From Arsukibacterium indicum (GTDB lineage Bacteria > Pseudomonadota > Gammaproteobacteria > Enterobacterales > Alteromonadaceae): DNA of 64,000 nt. The position numbers and the translations under genes are program-made. Below, in pieces: positions 45,473-53,628 of this stretch. Within the stretch, counting starts at the first letter, position 1. Each line of letters begins with the position of its first letter. A model generated the notes under the pieces. It was not told the origin of the DNA. It did no database searches and saw only the letters and a list, made by a program, of their open reading frames with translations. The stretch spans positions 1 to 64,000 of the forward strand of contig NZ_JAHRID010000005.1 of assembly GCF_019100565.1 (NCBI RefSeq), read 5' to 3'.

Positions 45473-45482
45473 GGGGGAAGCC

Positions 45483-46100
45483 ATGCATATGATTGCTAAT
45501 TTGCCAAGGCCAGTATTTGCGTTTCTTTACTTAATGTGGGGTGGAGTGAAGCATAAATATATGACTTTTCTTACCCCTAAATATGCGGCCAAAGCGAAGC
45601 AGGATCTTGCAGCACTAAAGTTCGATTGTGAAGCTATAATTTGGATCCTTAGTAATAAGGATGCCGACTACAGTGGAGCTGTTGCTCGTGCCTACACCAA
45701 TCAGCATGTAATCAATTTTGCGGCAACTAAAGCCACCATTTTTTTACATGAAGATATGTTTCAGTTAGCTGGGGTAACATTTAATGAACGGCTGATTCCT
45801 GAACATATAAAAAAGGAGGAGGTTTTAAGATTTTATGTTGATTACCCTCCTGATATGAGTTTGATGAGGCATCTTTATAGAAATTACATTAATTCTAATG
45901 AAATACATGCTTTGAAATATGAATTATTTCATAGGTTTAGGGTTAATGTGGAAAAAATGCTTCAAGCGATTATGTCTGTTTCACACTTTGATTCGGTCGA
46001 TTACGCAATTGCTGTGCAAGATTATGATAATCCTAAGCGGGCAGAAGAATTCTTTAGAACGTTAGAAAAAGTATTAGAAGAGAGTATTGTTAAACACTAG
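45483..46100 (+). CDS. Second copy (paralogue) of the Rhs immunity protein
   Basis: A 205-residue protein colinear with the product at 41602 over its whole length, with roughly half the residues shared by eye (NLPR start, AIIWILS, KDADYSGAVARAY, FYVDYPPD, HFDSVDYAIAVQDYD, RAEEFFRTLE). GGGGGAAG lies upstream of the ATG at 45483; homology starts two codons later. The divergence is at protein level and spread along the sequence, so this is an old duplication or import, not a recent copy. It has no intact toxin gene in front of it. Confidence 0.7.
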   Translation: MHMIANLPRPVFAFLYLMWGGVKHKYMTFLTPKYAAKAKQDLAALKFDCEAIIWILSNKDADYSGAVARAYTNQHVINFAATKATIFLHEDMFQLAGVTFNERLIPEHIKKEEVLRFYVDYPPDMSLMRHLYRNYINSNEIHALKYELFHRFRVNVEKMLQAIMSVSHFDSVDYAIAVQDYDNPKRAEEFFRTLEKVLEESIVKH

Positions 46101-46124
46101 TTGTAAAGCTTTGTGGTCTAGTTT

Positions 46125-46195
46125 CAAGTCAATATAGGACAGGGACAGTCAACGGAAAGAATTGCGGGAAGAATTGGACAGGCACAGCTTAGAAG
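46125..46195 (+). repeat. Degenerate GGACAGGCACAG-type repeats, orphan module border
   Basis: Two units: TCAATATAGGACAGGGACAG (within 46125-46150) and GAATTGGACAGGCACAGCTT (46171-46190). Related units occur at 42247-42267, 46813-46836 and 46839-46870. Read as protein, several give versions of VNIGQ or GQAQLRR, so they may be coding remnants. The core also resembles the 40-bp repeat beside the transposase at 48073. Confidence 0.45.
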
Positions 46196-46488
46196 ATTTT
46201 TTGGCTGGCGCGGGAGTCGCATTAGCTGGCGAGATGGTCGTCAACGATAGTGAGATTTCAGATGTATCAAACTTGAGTGGGCACTATCGTCCTACTCAGT
46301 CTACTAATGACCAATTGTTTACTGAGCTCGAATTAAAAGGGATGAGTAAGTCAGATATTGACAATATTACTAGGTCAGGTGTAAATGACTCTGGGGAGTA
46401 TATGACTCCAAAACCGCATAGAAAGTTTGATGAAGCAAATAAATGGCAGGACGGTGACGACATACCTTATGATTGGAACGACTTTTAA
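46162..46488 (+). pseudogene. Orphan toxin-tip fragment homologous to the Rhs C terminus
   Basis: The open frame encodes about 100 residues matching the last 100 of the intact Rhs tip: HSLEDFLAGAGVALAGEM, NLSGHYRPTQSTNDQLF and the ending IPYDWNDF against IPDDWMDF. The first half of the tip and any Rhs core are missing. The apparent TTG start lies in degenerate repeat sequence, so independent expression is doubtful. Its stop overlaps the next gene as TAATG, the same toxin/immunity coupling as in the intact locus. It is a displaced tip that could be restored by recombination with the Rhs gene. Confidence 0.65.
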
Positions 46489-46784
46489 TGATAACTAAAA
46501 TTCAAAAAACAGACTCAAGTGCGTTATCTCTAATCTTATATGCTTTTCAGTTTGAAAGAATTACTGATGATTTCTCTTGGGATGAGCGGCATCAAAATAA
46601 GTTGGCAAACTTATATGACATTAATAAGTTGAAACTCATTTCTGAACATATAAATCACTATTTTGTTGCTAGAGATCTTGATTTGTCGAATGTGCTGCCT
46701 CCCATGAACGCTAGTGCTGCTGAAAAAGAACTTTTGCTTAAAAATATTCAAATTGGCTTAGACCAAATTATAGGCAATTATTAA
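46488..46784 (+). CDS. Probable immunity protein coupled to the orphan tip
   Basis: 98 residues, not recognised. It starts at an ATG overlapping the orphan tip stop by one base, as immunity genes do, yet it is unrelated in sequence to the 200-residue immunity protein of the intact tip. It is helical and acidic (DDFSWDERHQNKLANLYDINKL). The orphan tip is related to the intact tip only in its C-terminal half. A different missing N-terminal half could explain the different partner. Confidence 0.5.
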   Translation: MITKIQKTDSSALSLILYAFQFERITDDFSWDERHQNKLANLYDINKLKLISEHINHYFVARDLDLSNVLPPMNASAAEKELLLKNIQIGLDQIIGNY

Positions 46785-46787
46785 TTT

Positions 46788-46928
46788 ATGACTGATTTCA
46801 CAGCACGGACAGCAATCAATATAAGACAGGCACATCTGAAAGTCAATGTAGGACTGGCACAGCTGAGAAGGTCCTATATTGCTCCATCAAATACTGACGC
46901 TGCAGTTAATATGCTACGGGTAACGTAA
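46788..46928 (+). pseudogene. Short remnant containing two degenerate repeat units
   Basis: A 46-codon open frame from an ATG. It reads INIRQAHLK and then VNVGLAQLRR, two tandem versions of the same peptide, encoded by the repeat units at 46813-46836 and 46839-46870. It is probably a decayed piece of a larger gene rather than a functional protein. The interval 46929-47033, up to the transposase stop, shows nothing. Confidence 0.3.
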
Positions 46929-47033
46929 AAGTTCGCGCAAAGTAACTGTTGTAAGGTATTGTCAGGTATAACGGTTCCTGAATGCTAGGTTGTGACGCTG
47001 AATAATTTTTAGTTGAGAGGGTAGAAGAGATGT

Positions 47034-47999
47034 TCAGGCTGCGTCACGGCGGGCTCGTCGGCTAAATAAGGTTGTATAGCGAGCCTCGAATTGCGTGGCG
47101 CGAGTCAGCCATTCTTGCTGGCTAAGATTGAGCCGCTGCAGAATAGGTGGGAGTAGTTCTGCTATGGAGCCCCTTTTGTCGCTGCTGATAACGCGACCGG
47201 TATAGTCCAACAGCTGCAGATAGTCAGATAGGTTAAATAATATGCCTTGTTGTGGTGGGGCAACCAGCGCCCCTTCGAAAGGAAGCAGAGGTTTGAGAGG
47301 ATGCCTGAAGTGTTGCAGATTACCTTGCCGGGTTTGTTCAGCAATAGCTTGTAATATATCGAATGAGGGCATCAGACGCTCTTTGATGCTGGTGAATTCT
47401 GAGCTTTCTGGTGTCTCAGCCATTTGTGCGCGTACCGGGTTTAAATCTACGTAGGCCATGCAGGATAGTAAAGCCTCTTCGGTTAGCAATGCTTGAGATT
47501 TGAATCTTGCCTCCCAGAAATGCCCAGTGCAACCGTCTTCCTTATTCGCCTGACGGGCAATGGGTTCGTTAAGGCATTTCATAAACCAACTCAGGCTGGT
47601 CAGCCGCTCACGATATACGTCGGCACAGCTGTGCACTGTGTCAAGCTCAGCGGTGCTAAGTTTACCCTTTGCCAAATAGCGCTGCACCAGCAGAGTACTC
47701 TTGTGAAGGCTGGTCCAGCGAGCCAGCACATCTTGCAAATTCCAGTTATTTGCTTGATCTGGCTGAATTTTCACCACGATGTGCAAGTGGTTTGACATTA
47801 CCGCATAGGCGCAGATGTCGATAGCAAATAATGAGGCCAGCAAGCGGATGCGCTGCTCAATCCAGGCTCGGCGGTGTTCGTAATTTTTACCCGTTTCTCT
47901 GTCAATACCACACAAAAAAGATCTACGCACGCAACGAGATACAACATGGTAGTAAGGAGTGTCTTCTACTGCGATAAGTGCTTTACGAGGTCTGGGCAC
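47034..47999 (-). CDS. Y1 (HUH) transposase, IS200-like / REP-associated type
   Basis: A 321-residue single-strand transposase of the Y1_Tnp superfamily. The N-terminal domain begins PRPRKALIAVEDTPYYHVVSRCVRRSFLCG. The metal-binding HUH motif is in AVMSNHLHIVV. The C-terminal signature is AYVDLNPVRAQM. Such proteins usually occur singly, without IS ends, and act on short palindromic repeats scattered in the genome. I chose the GTG at 47999 because relatives begin at that point; a GTG at 48014 would add five residues. Its first 49-54 codons are duplicated upstream. Confidence 0.85.
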   Translation of the reverse strand: MPRPRKALIAVEDTPYYHVVSRCVRRSFLCGIDRETGKNYEHRRAWIEQRIRLLASLFAIDICAYAVMSNHLHIVVKIQPDQANNWNLQDVLARWTSLHKSTLLVQRYLAKGKLSTAELDTVHSCADVYRERLTSLSWFMKCLNEPIARQANKEDGCTGHFWEARFKSQALLTEEALLSCMAYVDLNPVRAQMAETPESSEFTSIKERLMPSFDILQAIAEQTRQGNLQHFRHPLKPLLPFEGALVAPPQQGILFNLSDYLQLLDYTGRVISSDKRGSIAELLPPILQRLNLSQQEWLTRATQFEARYTTLFSRRARRDAA

Positions 48000-48100
48000 A
48001 ACGCACCCTTTCACTGTTTAAATATACAGTTAATAGATTAGTAATCGTTTGTTGAGCTGTCAAGATTTTGTTAATATGGTCGGCTTGGCTACTATGCCTG
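47855..48100. repeat. 246-bp direct repeat, copy 1 (transposase 5' end and leader)
   Basis: Identical as far as I could compare to 48119-48364, an offset of 264 bp. It covers the first ~50 codons of the Y1 transposase, its upstream region and most of the first 40-bp repeat unit. The lack of differences indicates a recent tandem duplication. Confidence 0.9.
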
Positions 48101-48430
48101 TCCATTACATCTAACATCGCTCAATCCAGGCTCGGCGGTGTTCGTAATTTTTACCCGTTTCTCTGTCAATACCACACAAAAAAGATCTACGCACGCAACG
48201 AGATACAACATGGTAGTAAGGAGTGTCTTCTACTGCGATAAGTGCTTTACGAGGTCTGGGCACAACGCACCCTTTCACTGTTTAAATATACAGTTAATAG
48301 ATTAGTAATCGTTTGTTGAGCTGTCAAGATTTTGTTAATATGGTCGGCTTGGCTACTATGCCTGGCTACTATGCCTGTCCATTACATCTAAATATGGTCA
48401 GCTTGGCTACTATGCCTGTCCATTACATCT
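48073..48430. repeat. 40-bp repeat units flanking the Y1 transposase
   Basis: Three units that start AATATGGTCGGCTTGGCTAC and end GCCTGTCCATTACATCT: 48073-48112, 48337-48389 (with an internal 13-bp duplication) and 48391-48430 (one G to A change). The centre GGCTACTATGCC can form a small hairpin. On the transposase strand each contains GGACAGGCATAGTAG. They are likely the recognition repeats of the adjacent transposase, by analogy with REP/RAYT pairs. Apart from these and the second long-repeat copy, 48015-48430 holds no gene. Confidence 0.75.
48119..48278 (-). pseudogene. Duplicated 5' fragment of the Y1 transposase gene
   Basis: A second copy of the transposase start region, codons 1 to about 53, without the catalytic part. 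It lies inside copy 2 of the 246-bp repeat (48119-48364). After the duplicated part the reading frame runs into repeat sequence. It cannot encode an active enzyme. Confidence 0.8.
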
Positions 48431-48725
48431 TTATGAAGTACCCGTTATTGCGCGCCCGGATGAGCCCGAGTTATTGGCGTTATGCGAAGAGTATGGGTTT
48501 TTGACTGAAGATACCATTGGCTTAACGCTGGGCTACGGCATTTACATTAAACAGGGTTACCTTACCAGACGTTTACTATCACACGAACTTCGGCATGTGC
48601 ATCAGTATGAGCAGGCCGGTTCGCACGAAGCCTTTCTGACTCGTTATATCGGCGACATTATCCGGTTTGGATATCTCGATTCGCCCTATGAAGTTGATGC
48701 CAGATATCACGAGATAAATATTTAA
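48431..48725 (+). pseudogene. 5'-truncated gene, zinc-peptidase-like C-terminal remnant
   Basis: An open frame with no start codon or ribosome-binding site begins exactly where the last 40-bp repeat ends. It reads YEVPVIARPDEPELLALC, ...EDTIGLTLGYGIYIKQGYL and then SHELRHVHQYEQAG, ending in SPYEVDARYHEINI. The HExxH motif (HELRH) with a downstream acidic segment looks like a small metallopeptidase fold, but the family is not identified. The upstream half is absent from the window, so the repeat/transposase block seems to have removed it or separated it. Confidence 0.65.
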
Positions 48726-48771
48726 TACATCATTCACCGAGCAATTATTTTAGTGGCGCCCAGGGCGGTTT

Positions 48772-49164
48772 TCAACCCAACAGCGCGCGACCTGCAATAG
48801 TAAAAGCCGCTATCATTCCCACCAGCCAGACAGTGGAGCGCGGGGTGGCATAATCGAACCAGTAACATAAAAAATAAACCAGCCGGCTGGCGATAAACAC
48901 CCAGCCCAGGATAACGCTGGTGTTATCCACCGCATTCATTGCTATTGCTGTCAGCACTGCGCAACCATATATAATTAATGCTTCAAAACTGTTGTAGTGG
49001 GCGGCATTGGCGCGCTGGCCGAAGCCTTTTAAGGCAGCTTGCTGTTCCCGCGGGTTGTTATTGTCATATCCGCCGGCTTTTTGCATGGCAAAGGCGAGGG
49101 GCGCTTTGGCCAGAAATGGCAGCAGCATGGCAATGAATAGCGTGACTAGTAAAGAACTGAGCAT
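48772..49164 (-). CDS. MAPEG-family membrane protein
   Basis: A 130-residue, four-helix membrane protein of the MAPEG superfamily. Characteristic features are the loop RANAAHYNSFEALIIYGCAV and the C-terminal FIASRLVYFLCYWFDYATPRSTVW. Eukaryotic relatives conjugate glutathione or make leukotrienes; the bacterial members of this short group have no proven activity. I chose the ATG at 49164 because CCGGAGGG lies upstream on the minus strand, rather than the longer frame from 49203. It is divergent from the cyanophycinase-like gene. Confidence 0.82.
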   Translation of the reverse strand: MLSSLLVTLFIAMLLPFLAKAPLAFAMQKAGGYDNNNPREQQAALKGFGQRANAAHYNSFEALIIYGCAVLTAIAMNAVDNTSVILGWVFIASRLVYFLCYWFDYATPRSTVWLVGMIAAFTIAGRALLG

Positions 49165-49348
49165 AGTAAAAACCCTCCGGTACAGCAGTGGTAACGCTGT
49201 CATAATTAAACAATAAACCAGTTACAGCTTACTGCTTAGAGAGTGACCTTACCAGTTTAAATCTGATACTCTGTGCGATGGGCGACAATAAAAACAACAG
49301 CCCTGATAAACCCAAAATATTAAAAAGCATAAAAATGGAGCAAATCTG

Positions 49349-50713
49349 GTGAAGCACACTTTTTTTTCTAACTCAGTTTCATTGCCGGTTTCAGTACTAA
49401 GTTTAAGCCTGTTAATCGGCTGTACTGAGGTGGTTATTCCTGAGCCAACACCGCAGGCAGACAAGGGGGCGCTGGTACTAGTTGGTGGCGCACTTGCAGG
49501 TTCTAATGCTGAAGTTTATCAGCGATTTATTGAGCTGGCTGGCGGAGAATTGCAGGCGCGGATAGCCGTCATCCCGGCTGCCAGTGGTCAGCCGGTAAAA
49601 TATTTCAGGCAATTTCAGCAAGATATGCAGCGCTATGGCTTGGATGAAGACCAGATGACCTTGTTTCCGGTAGCCGTTAATGATGATAAAAGCACCAAAG
49701 ATGTTGATGAAAGTCAGTGGCGGCGGGGTGCGACTGACCCAAAACTGGCTGAGCAGCTTAGCCAGTTTACCGCTGTCTGGTTTTTAGGGGGCGATCAGTT
49801 AAATATTACCGCTACTCTGGCACCTGAGGGGCAGAACTCTGTGCTGCTGGATGCTATATGGGCGCTTTATCAGCGAGGGGGCGTGGTTGGTGGCACCAGT
49901 GCAGGTGCCGCTATGATGAGTGAAGTGATGATTGCGGCCGGCGATTCCTGGGGGGCTCTGACCGAAGGTACTACTGATACTTATAATGGCATGCAGGATC
50001 AGGAAAACGGCCCGTTACTGCTGGCAAAGGGGCTGGGCTTTTTCCCCCACGCTATTGTAGATCAGCATTTCGATCGTAAAGCCCGTTTTGGCCGGCTAAT
50101 TGTGGCAACGGAGCTTAATAAAGCGACCTTTCCGCTCGGTTTTGGTATTGATGAAAACACAGCACTGGTATACACCGCGTTTAACAATAGTGCTGAGGTT
50201 ATTGGTGCAGGGGCGGTTACCGCGATAGACGTTACTCATGCCAGACGGGTAGACAACCCTCATGGTTACCATATTGAAAATGTCAGAGTAAGTGTGATGC
50301 AGGGTAATGATCACTATCATTTTGATACCGAGCAATTTGTTGCTAACCCCCTTAAATCTGCCACTGTCGGTCATGAGTATCTTGATCTGGCAAAACCGGT
50401 GGCATCAGGCGTGTTCAGTCGTAATAGCAGACTAAAAGATTTGCTGACGTTCGATCTGGTTGATAATAAAGGTACGAACGAAGTTATCAGCTATTTGCAT
50501 CAGGGCGAAGGACGGGGTTTTACCCTTCGTTTCAGTCAGGACGAATACACTACAGGCTACTGGCAGTATCTGGATGGCTTGCTAGATAGCGGCAGTGCCT
50601 TTGGTGTAAAACTGGATATTGTCCCTACCAGCTTCAGTATTACGCCATTAACACCCACCGCCACTGCAGATACTTCTACAGATAGCATAGTGGACGACCC
50701 AAGACCGCAGTAG
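49349..50713 (+). CDS. Cyanophycinase-like peptidase (S51 family), lipoprotein
   Basis: A 454-residue secreted protein. The lipoprotein signal ends at LSLSLLIGC (about residue 26). The S51 domain follows: GALVLVGGALAGS, RIAVIPAASG, WFLGGDQ and the nucleophile elbow GGTSAGA with Ser at about 184. A C-terminal domain of about 130 residues lies beyond the peptidase. Cyanophycinases cut the Asp-Arg storage polymer cyanophycin to dipeptides; extracellular forms occur in non-cyanobacterial scavengers. The start is GTG after TGGAG. The stop is six bases from the convergent patatin gene. Confidence 0.85.
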   Translation: MKHTFFSNSVSLPVSVLSLSLLIGCTEVVIPEPTPQADKGALVLVGGALAGSNAEVYQRFIELAGGELQARIAVIPAASGQPVKYFRQFQQDMQRYGLDEDQMTLFPVAVNDDKSTKDVDESQWRRGATDPKLAEQLSQFTAVWFLGGDQLNITATLAPEGQNSVLLDAIWALYQRGGVVGGTSAGAAMMSEVMIAAGDSWGALTEGTTDTYNGMQDQENGPLLLAKGLGFFPHAIVDQHFDRKARFGRLIVATELNKATFPLGFGIDENTALVYTAFNNSAEVIGAGAVTAIDVTHARRVDNPHGYHIENVRVSVMQGNDHYHFDTEQFVANPLKSATVGHEYLDLAKPVASGVFSRNSRLKDLLTFDLVDNKGTNEVISYLHQGEGRGFTLRFSQDEYTTGYWQYLDGLLDSGSAFGVKLDIVPTSFSITPLTPTATADTSTDSIVDDPRPQ

Positions 50714-50719
50714 CAGTAC

Positions 50720-51757
50720 TTACAACGCTTCGAGTTGATACTGGCCGCTGGCAAAATCAGCGGCCAGTTCGTGTGAGCGTTCAAGCACAGTCTGCCAGTT
50801 CGCCAGGCGCTGCTTGTCTGGTAATTTAAAATCATTTCTGTCCGGAATCTTGCCATTCGGTAAACTGGCAACCCAGCTGGCACTGGGGCAGAGCAGTACC
50901 ACATTGTGCAGGTGCGCCGAGTGTGCCCGTCGCCACTTTAATGCCTTGTCAAACCAGCCAGGGGTAAGCTGCGGGTAAAAGTGTGGATACAGCACCAAAC
51001 CATGATTACTGAACGGCAGGTCAAAATGGTAGTCGGTAATGCCACCATCATAATAAAAACCAGGGCCGGCACCTTCGATATCTTTAACCGGCGATAAAAC
51101 CAAAGGAATTGAGCCACTTGCCATTACTGCCTGGCGTAAATTGGCCTGGCTTAATGGCACGTGCTGGGTAGGCAAGCCGGTGTAGCGATGAAACGGCGCC
51201 TGGCATTGCTCCGGATAAAACTGTACCCGTTGGTAAAAGTGTTGCAAATAGCGCCGGTTCAGTAAATTTGCACCGGCAGCAAGCGTTAAGCCGGCGGCTT
51301 GCCAAATTTTGCGCTGACTGCGGTTCAGCCCTTTTGCTTTGGCTACTATCAGGTTCAATTTCATTACCGGGTTGTTCAGCACCTCGGTTACCTGTTGTTC
51401 GTTTTGGAACACTTCGTCGATAATTGCCGTGGAAATGCGGGTAACTTCGTTAATATCAGCACCCGCCGGGTAACGGATCGTGGAATAGGCCTGAGCAAAA
51501 CGTTTTGACGCTGCGACAGGGTCGGCCTGGGCATAGCAGGCAAAACGCCAGGCACCGGCTGAGCTGCCAAGTAAATGCAAAGGCTTACTGCGGCCAGCAA
51601 AAAAATCGCTAAGAAGGTACTGGTCCAGGCCGAATAAGCTAAACCATTTCGGACCACCGCTGGCACCTACCATCACACTGATATCATTGGCTTGCAGGCC
51701 ATGTTGTTTAATATGGGCCATAGCCCCGGGGCCGGCCAGAACACGAAGCTTATTCAA
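50720..51757 (-). CDS. Patatin-like phospholipase family protein
   Basis: A 345-residue protein. The patatin Ser-Asp dyad is present: G64-S-S66-A-G with the oxyanion glycine block VGASGGPKWF at 31-39, and the DGG motif in YYDGGITDYHF near residue 237. It has no signal peptide, so it is probably cytoplasmic or peripheral on the membrane. The substrate, presumably a phospholipid or neutral lipid ester, is unknown. The start codon is TTG, with AAGGAGA about 13 bases upstream. It is followed by the dGTPase gene upstream on the same strand. Confidence 0.85.
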   Translation of the reverse strand: MNKLRVLAGPGAMAHIKQHGLQANDISVMVGASGGPKWFSLFGLDQYLLSDFFAGRSKPLHLLGSSAGAWRFACYAQADPVAASKRFAQAYSTIRYPAGADINEVTRISTAIIDEVFQNEQQVTEVLNNPVMKLNLIVAKAKGLNRSQRKIWQAAGLTLAAGANLLNRRYLQHFYQRVQFYPEQCQAPFHRYTGLPTQHVPLSQANLRQAVMASGSIPLVLSPVKDIEGAGPGFYYDGGITDYHFDLPFSNHGLVLYPHFYPQLTPGWFDKALKWRRAHSAHLHNVVLLCPSASWVASLPNGKIPDRNDFKLPDKQRLANWQTVLERSHELAADFASGQYQLEAL

Positions 51758-51804
51758 AACTATTGGGGTCTCCTTTGGCTGTCGCTTATGCGCATCTGTT
51801 GTAA

Positions 51805-53055
51805 TTAAATTGGTCCGAACAGAGTTTTATGTATTCGTTCAGCGTAGTCATCTGTCATGCCTGAAATGTAATCACAAATTACCCGCATGCCCTGGCCTTG
51901 TTCACTGGCGCTGTGCCAGCGTTGCTGGGTATTAACCGGTAATAAGCGACTGGGATCAGAGGCAAAAGCATCAAATAACTGCAATAGCATATTCTGACAG
52001 CGAAAGCGTGATTGTTGAATTAGCGGCTGGCGAATTACACAGTTAAACACCAGCTGTTTCAGGCTATGCAGCACGGCAGTTTCTGCGCCGGGCAGCCTGG
52101 CATTAAACCGGATTAGCGGCTCTGAGGCCTCCGGCAGGGCCTGATACAGCTCCACTGACGTGATTAACCGGTTAACCAGTGCGCCTATTGCATCTTTTCG
52201 GATGTGGTGCTCGCTGCTGAATAATTTGGCACCAAGCGTTTGCATATCATCGCCGGTATAGTGCTGCCACTGGCTGTAGCTGACATTACCCAGCACGATG
52301 GCATCCTCAAGGTCGTGCACGCCATAAGCGATATCGTCGGCCAGTTCCATAATGGATGCATCAAGCGACTTAAAACGGGATTTAATAAAAGGTGATTGCG
52401 CTAACGTATCTACCTGCTGGAAGGCAGCACGATCGGCGCTACTCAGGGGTTGTAGTATCCAATCAAGAATATCGGCATCTGCCTGAAATATCGCTTTGGC
52501 AGGTTTCCAGTTATTTAAGTTAAGTGGGTTGTCAGTATTAGCAACAGCCGGGAAACCTGGCTGTAACACCGGGTATTTAAGCAAACCCAATAAGGTGCGC
52601 CTGGCCAAATCCATGCCATGCTGCTGAGTGTACGGCTCCAGCTTGGCAACAATCCGTAAAGTCTGGCCATTACCTTCAAAACCACCATCGGCCAGCATTT
52701 TATAATTCAGCGCGGTTTCACCACCATGGCCAAAGGGCGGGTGGCCAATATCATGAGCCAGACAAAGGGCTTCCATCAGGCTTGGGTCGGGCAGAATGGC
52801 TTTAATATCGTCAGTAGATTTTCTGACCAGCTGACTAACCAGCCCGGTGCCTATTTGCGCGGCTTCTAGTGAATGGGTAAGGCGGGTACGATAAAAATCA
52901 TTCTGGCCAATGCCTAAAATCTGAGTTTTAGATTGCAAACGCCTGAAAGCGGCAGAGTGCAGAATGCGGGCCCGGTCCCGTTGCCAGGGCGAGCGTTGAT
53001 CGTTTGGCCGGTCGTGGCTGTCTTCAGAATGTCGCGCTGACCAAATTGCTAACAT
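51805..53055 (-). CDS. dGTPase-family triphosphohydrolase
   Basis: A 416-residue HD-superfamily enzyme that hydrolyses dGTP or related dNTPs to the nucleoside and tripolyphosphate. It has the family N terminus RILHSAAFRRLQSKTQ. The metal-binding HD set is H61 (RLTHSLEAAQIG), H101-D102 (LCLAHDIGHPPFGHGGE) and a later Asp in ELADDIAYGVHDLEDA. The length matches the anti-mutator-like/type 2 group rather than E. coli Dgt (505 residues). GGAAGG precedes the ATG. It lies divergent from the SOS-regulated yebG. Confidence 0.9.
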   Translation of the reverse strand: MLAIWSARHSEDSHDRPNDQRSPWQRDRARILHSAAFRRLQSKTQILGIGQNDFYRTRLTHSLEAAQIGTGLVSQLVRKSTDDIKAILPDPSLMEALCLAHDIGHPPFGHGGETALNYKMLADGGFEGNGQTLRIVAKLEPYTQQHGMDLARRTLLGLLKYPVLQPGFPAVANTDNPLNLNNWKPAKAIFQADADILDWILQPLSSADRAAFQQVDTLAQSPFIKSRFKSLDASIMELADDIAYGVHDLEDAIVLGNVSYSQWQHYTGDDMQTLGAKLFSSEHHIRKDAIGALVNRLITSVELYQALPEASEPLIRFNARLPGAETAVLHSLKQLVFNCVIRQPLIQQSRFRCQNMLLQLFDAFASDPSRLLPVNTQQRWHSASEQGQGMRVICDYISGMTDDYAERIHKTLFGPI

Positions 53056-53150
53056 AACCTTCCTTAATCATGGTAAAACAGCTTAGCAAGAGCCGTTATA
53101 GTACGCGACTATTGATTTTATTTCGAGCACTCGACACCGGCTAAATTATA

Positions 53151-53166
53151 CTGTATAAAATAACAG
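53151..53166 (+). promoter_or_regulatory. LexA (SOS) box upstream of yebG
   Basis: CTGTATAAAATAACAG matches the LexA operator CTGT-N8-ACAG exactly, 24 bases before the yebG start. yebG is a classic SOS gene in E. coli. The box also lies in the shared region of the divergent dGTPase gene, about 95 bases from that start. Confidence 0.88.
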
Positions 53167-53190
53167 TTAAAATTAATCAGGGGCAGCAAA

Positions 53191-53538
53191 ATGGCAGTGT
53201 TAATAAAATATATTGTAGAGCGCAATGGAGTAGAGAAAATGACTTTTACCTCAAAAGCGGAGGCGGACGCCTATGACAAAATGCTGGATACCGCTGATGA
53301 GTTGGCCAGCTTTTTAACTGCCAGCAGCTTACTGGCAGATGAAGCGCAAACCGAAACGCTGGCCTTATACCTGGCTCAGAATAAAGAGGCTTTACTGGTG
53401 GCCTTAGGGGCAAAAAAGCCGGCAAAAGCGCCGGCCAAAGCAGCAGTTAAACCCACTGCTGTAGGTGAAACAGCTAATTCTGATGACAATTCAGCTCAAA
53501 AAGGCGGCAAGAAAACTGTCACCGGCCAGGCTGCCTGA
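53191..53538 (+). CDS. yebG: DNA-damage-inducible protein YebG
   Basis: A 115-residue protein matching YebG: MAVLIKYIVERNGVEKMTF, SKAEADAYDKMLD and ALYLAQNKEALLVAL. A Lys/Ala-rich tail (KKPAKAPAKAAVK) is longer than in E. coli and may bind DNA non-specifically. The function in SOS is unknown. A perfect LexA box lies immediately upstream. The ribosome-binding site is CAGGGGC. Confidence 0.92.
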   Translation: MAVLIKYIVERNGVEKMTFTSKAEADAYDKMLDTADELASFLTASSLLADEAQTETLALYLAQNKEALLVALGAKKPAKAPAKAAVKPTAVGETANSDDNSAQKGGKKTVTGQAA

Positions 53539-53600
53539 TCAAGCAGGTTTGACAATAATGCCAGGCAAGCCGCTGTTGGCTGGCAGGATGGGTACTGGCT

Positions 53601-53628
53601 TAGCATCAGCCCATATTGGCTGGTGCTA
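53601..53628. terminator. Hairpin between convergent yebG and symporter genes
   Basis: An 11-bp stem TAGCATCAGCC / GGCTGGTGCTA (one G-U pair) with a six-base loop, overlapping the stop codon of the minus-strand symporter gene. It could terminate both genes, although no strong U tract follows on either side. Confidence 0.4.

Noticed and set aside
46788-46928. Real 46-residue gene
   Set aside because: It consists largely of two repeat-derived peptides without a ribosome-binding site, so I recorded it as a remnant.
48073-48430. CRISPR-like array
   Set aside because: The repeats are 40 bp, but the spacers are one base, a 13-bp internal duplication, or a 246-bp duplicated gene fragment. There are no cas genes.
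48313-48504. Short ORF reading through the 40-bp repeats
   Set aside because: It is a by-product of repeat units translated in one frame, with no ribosome-binding site and a sequence that only mirrors the repeat.
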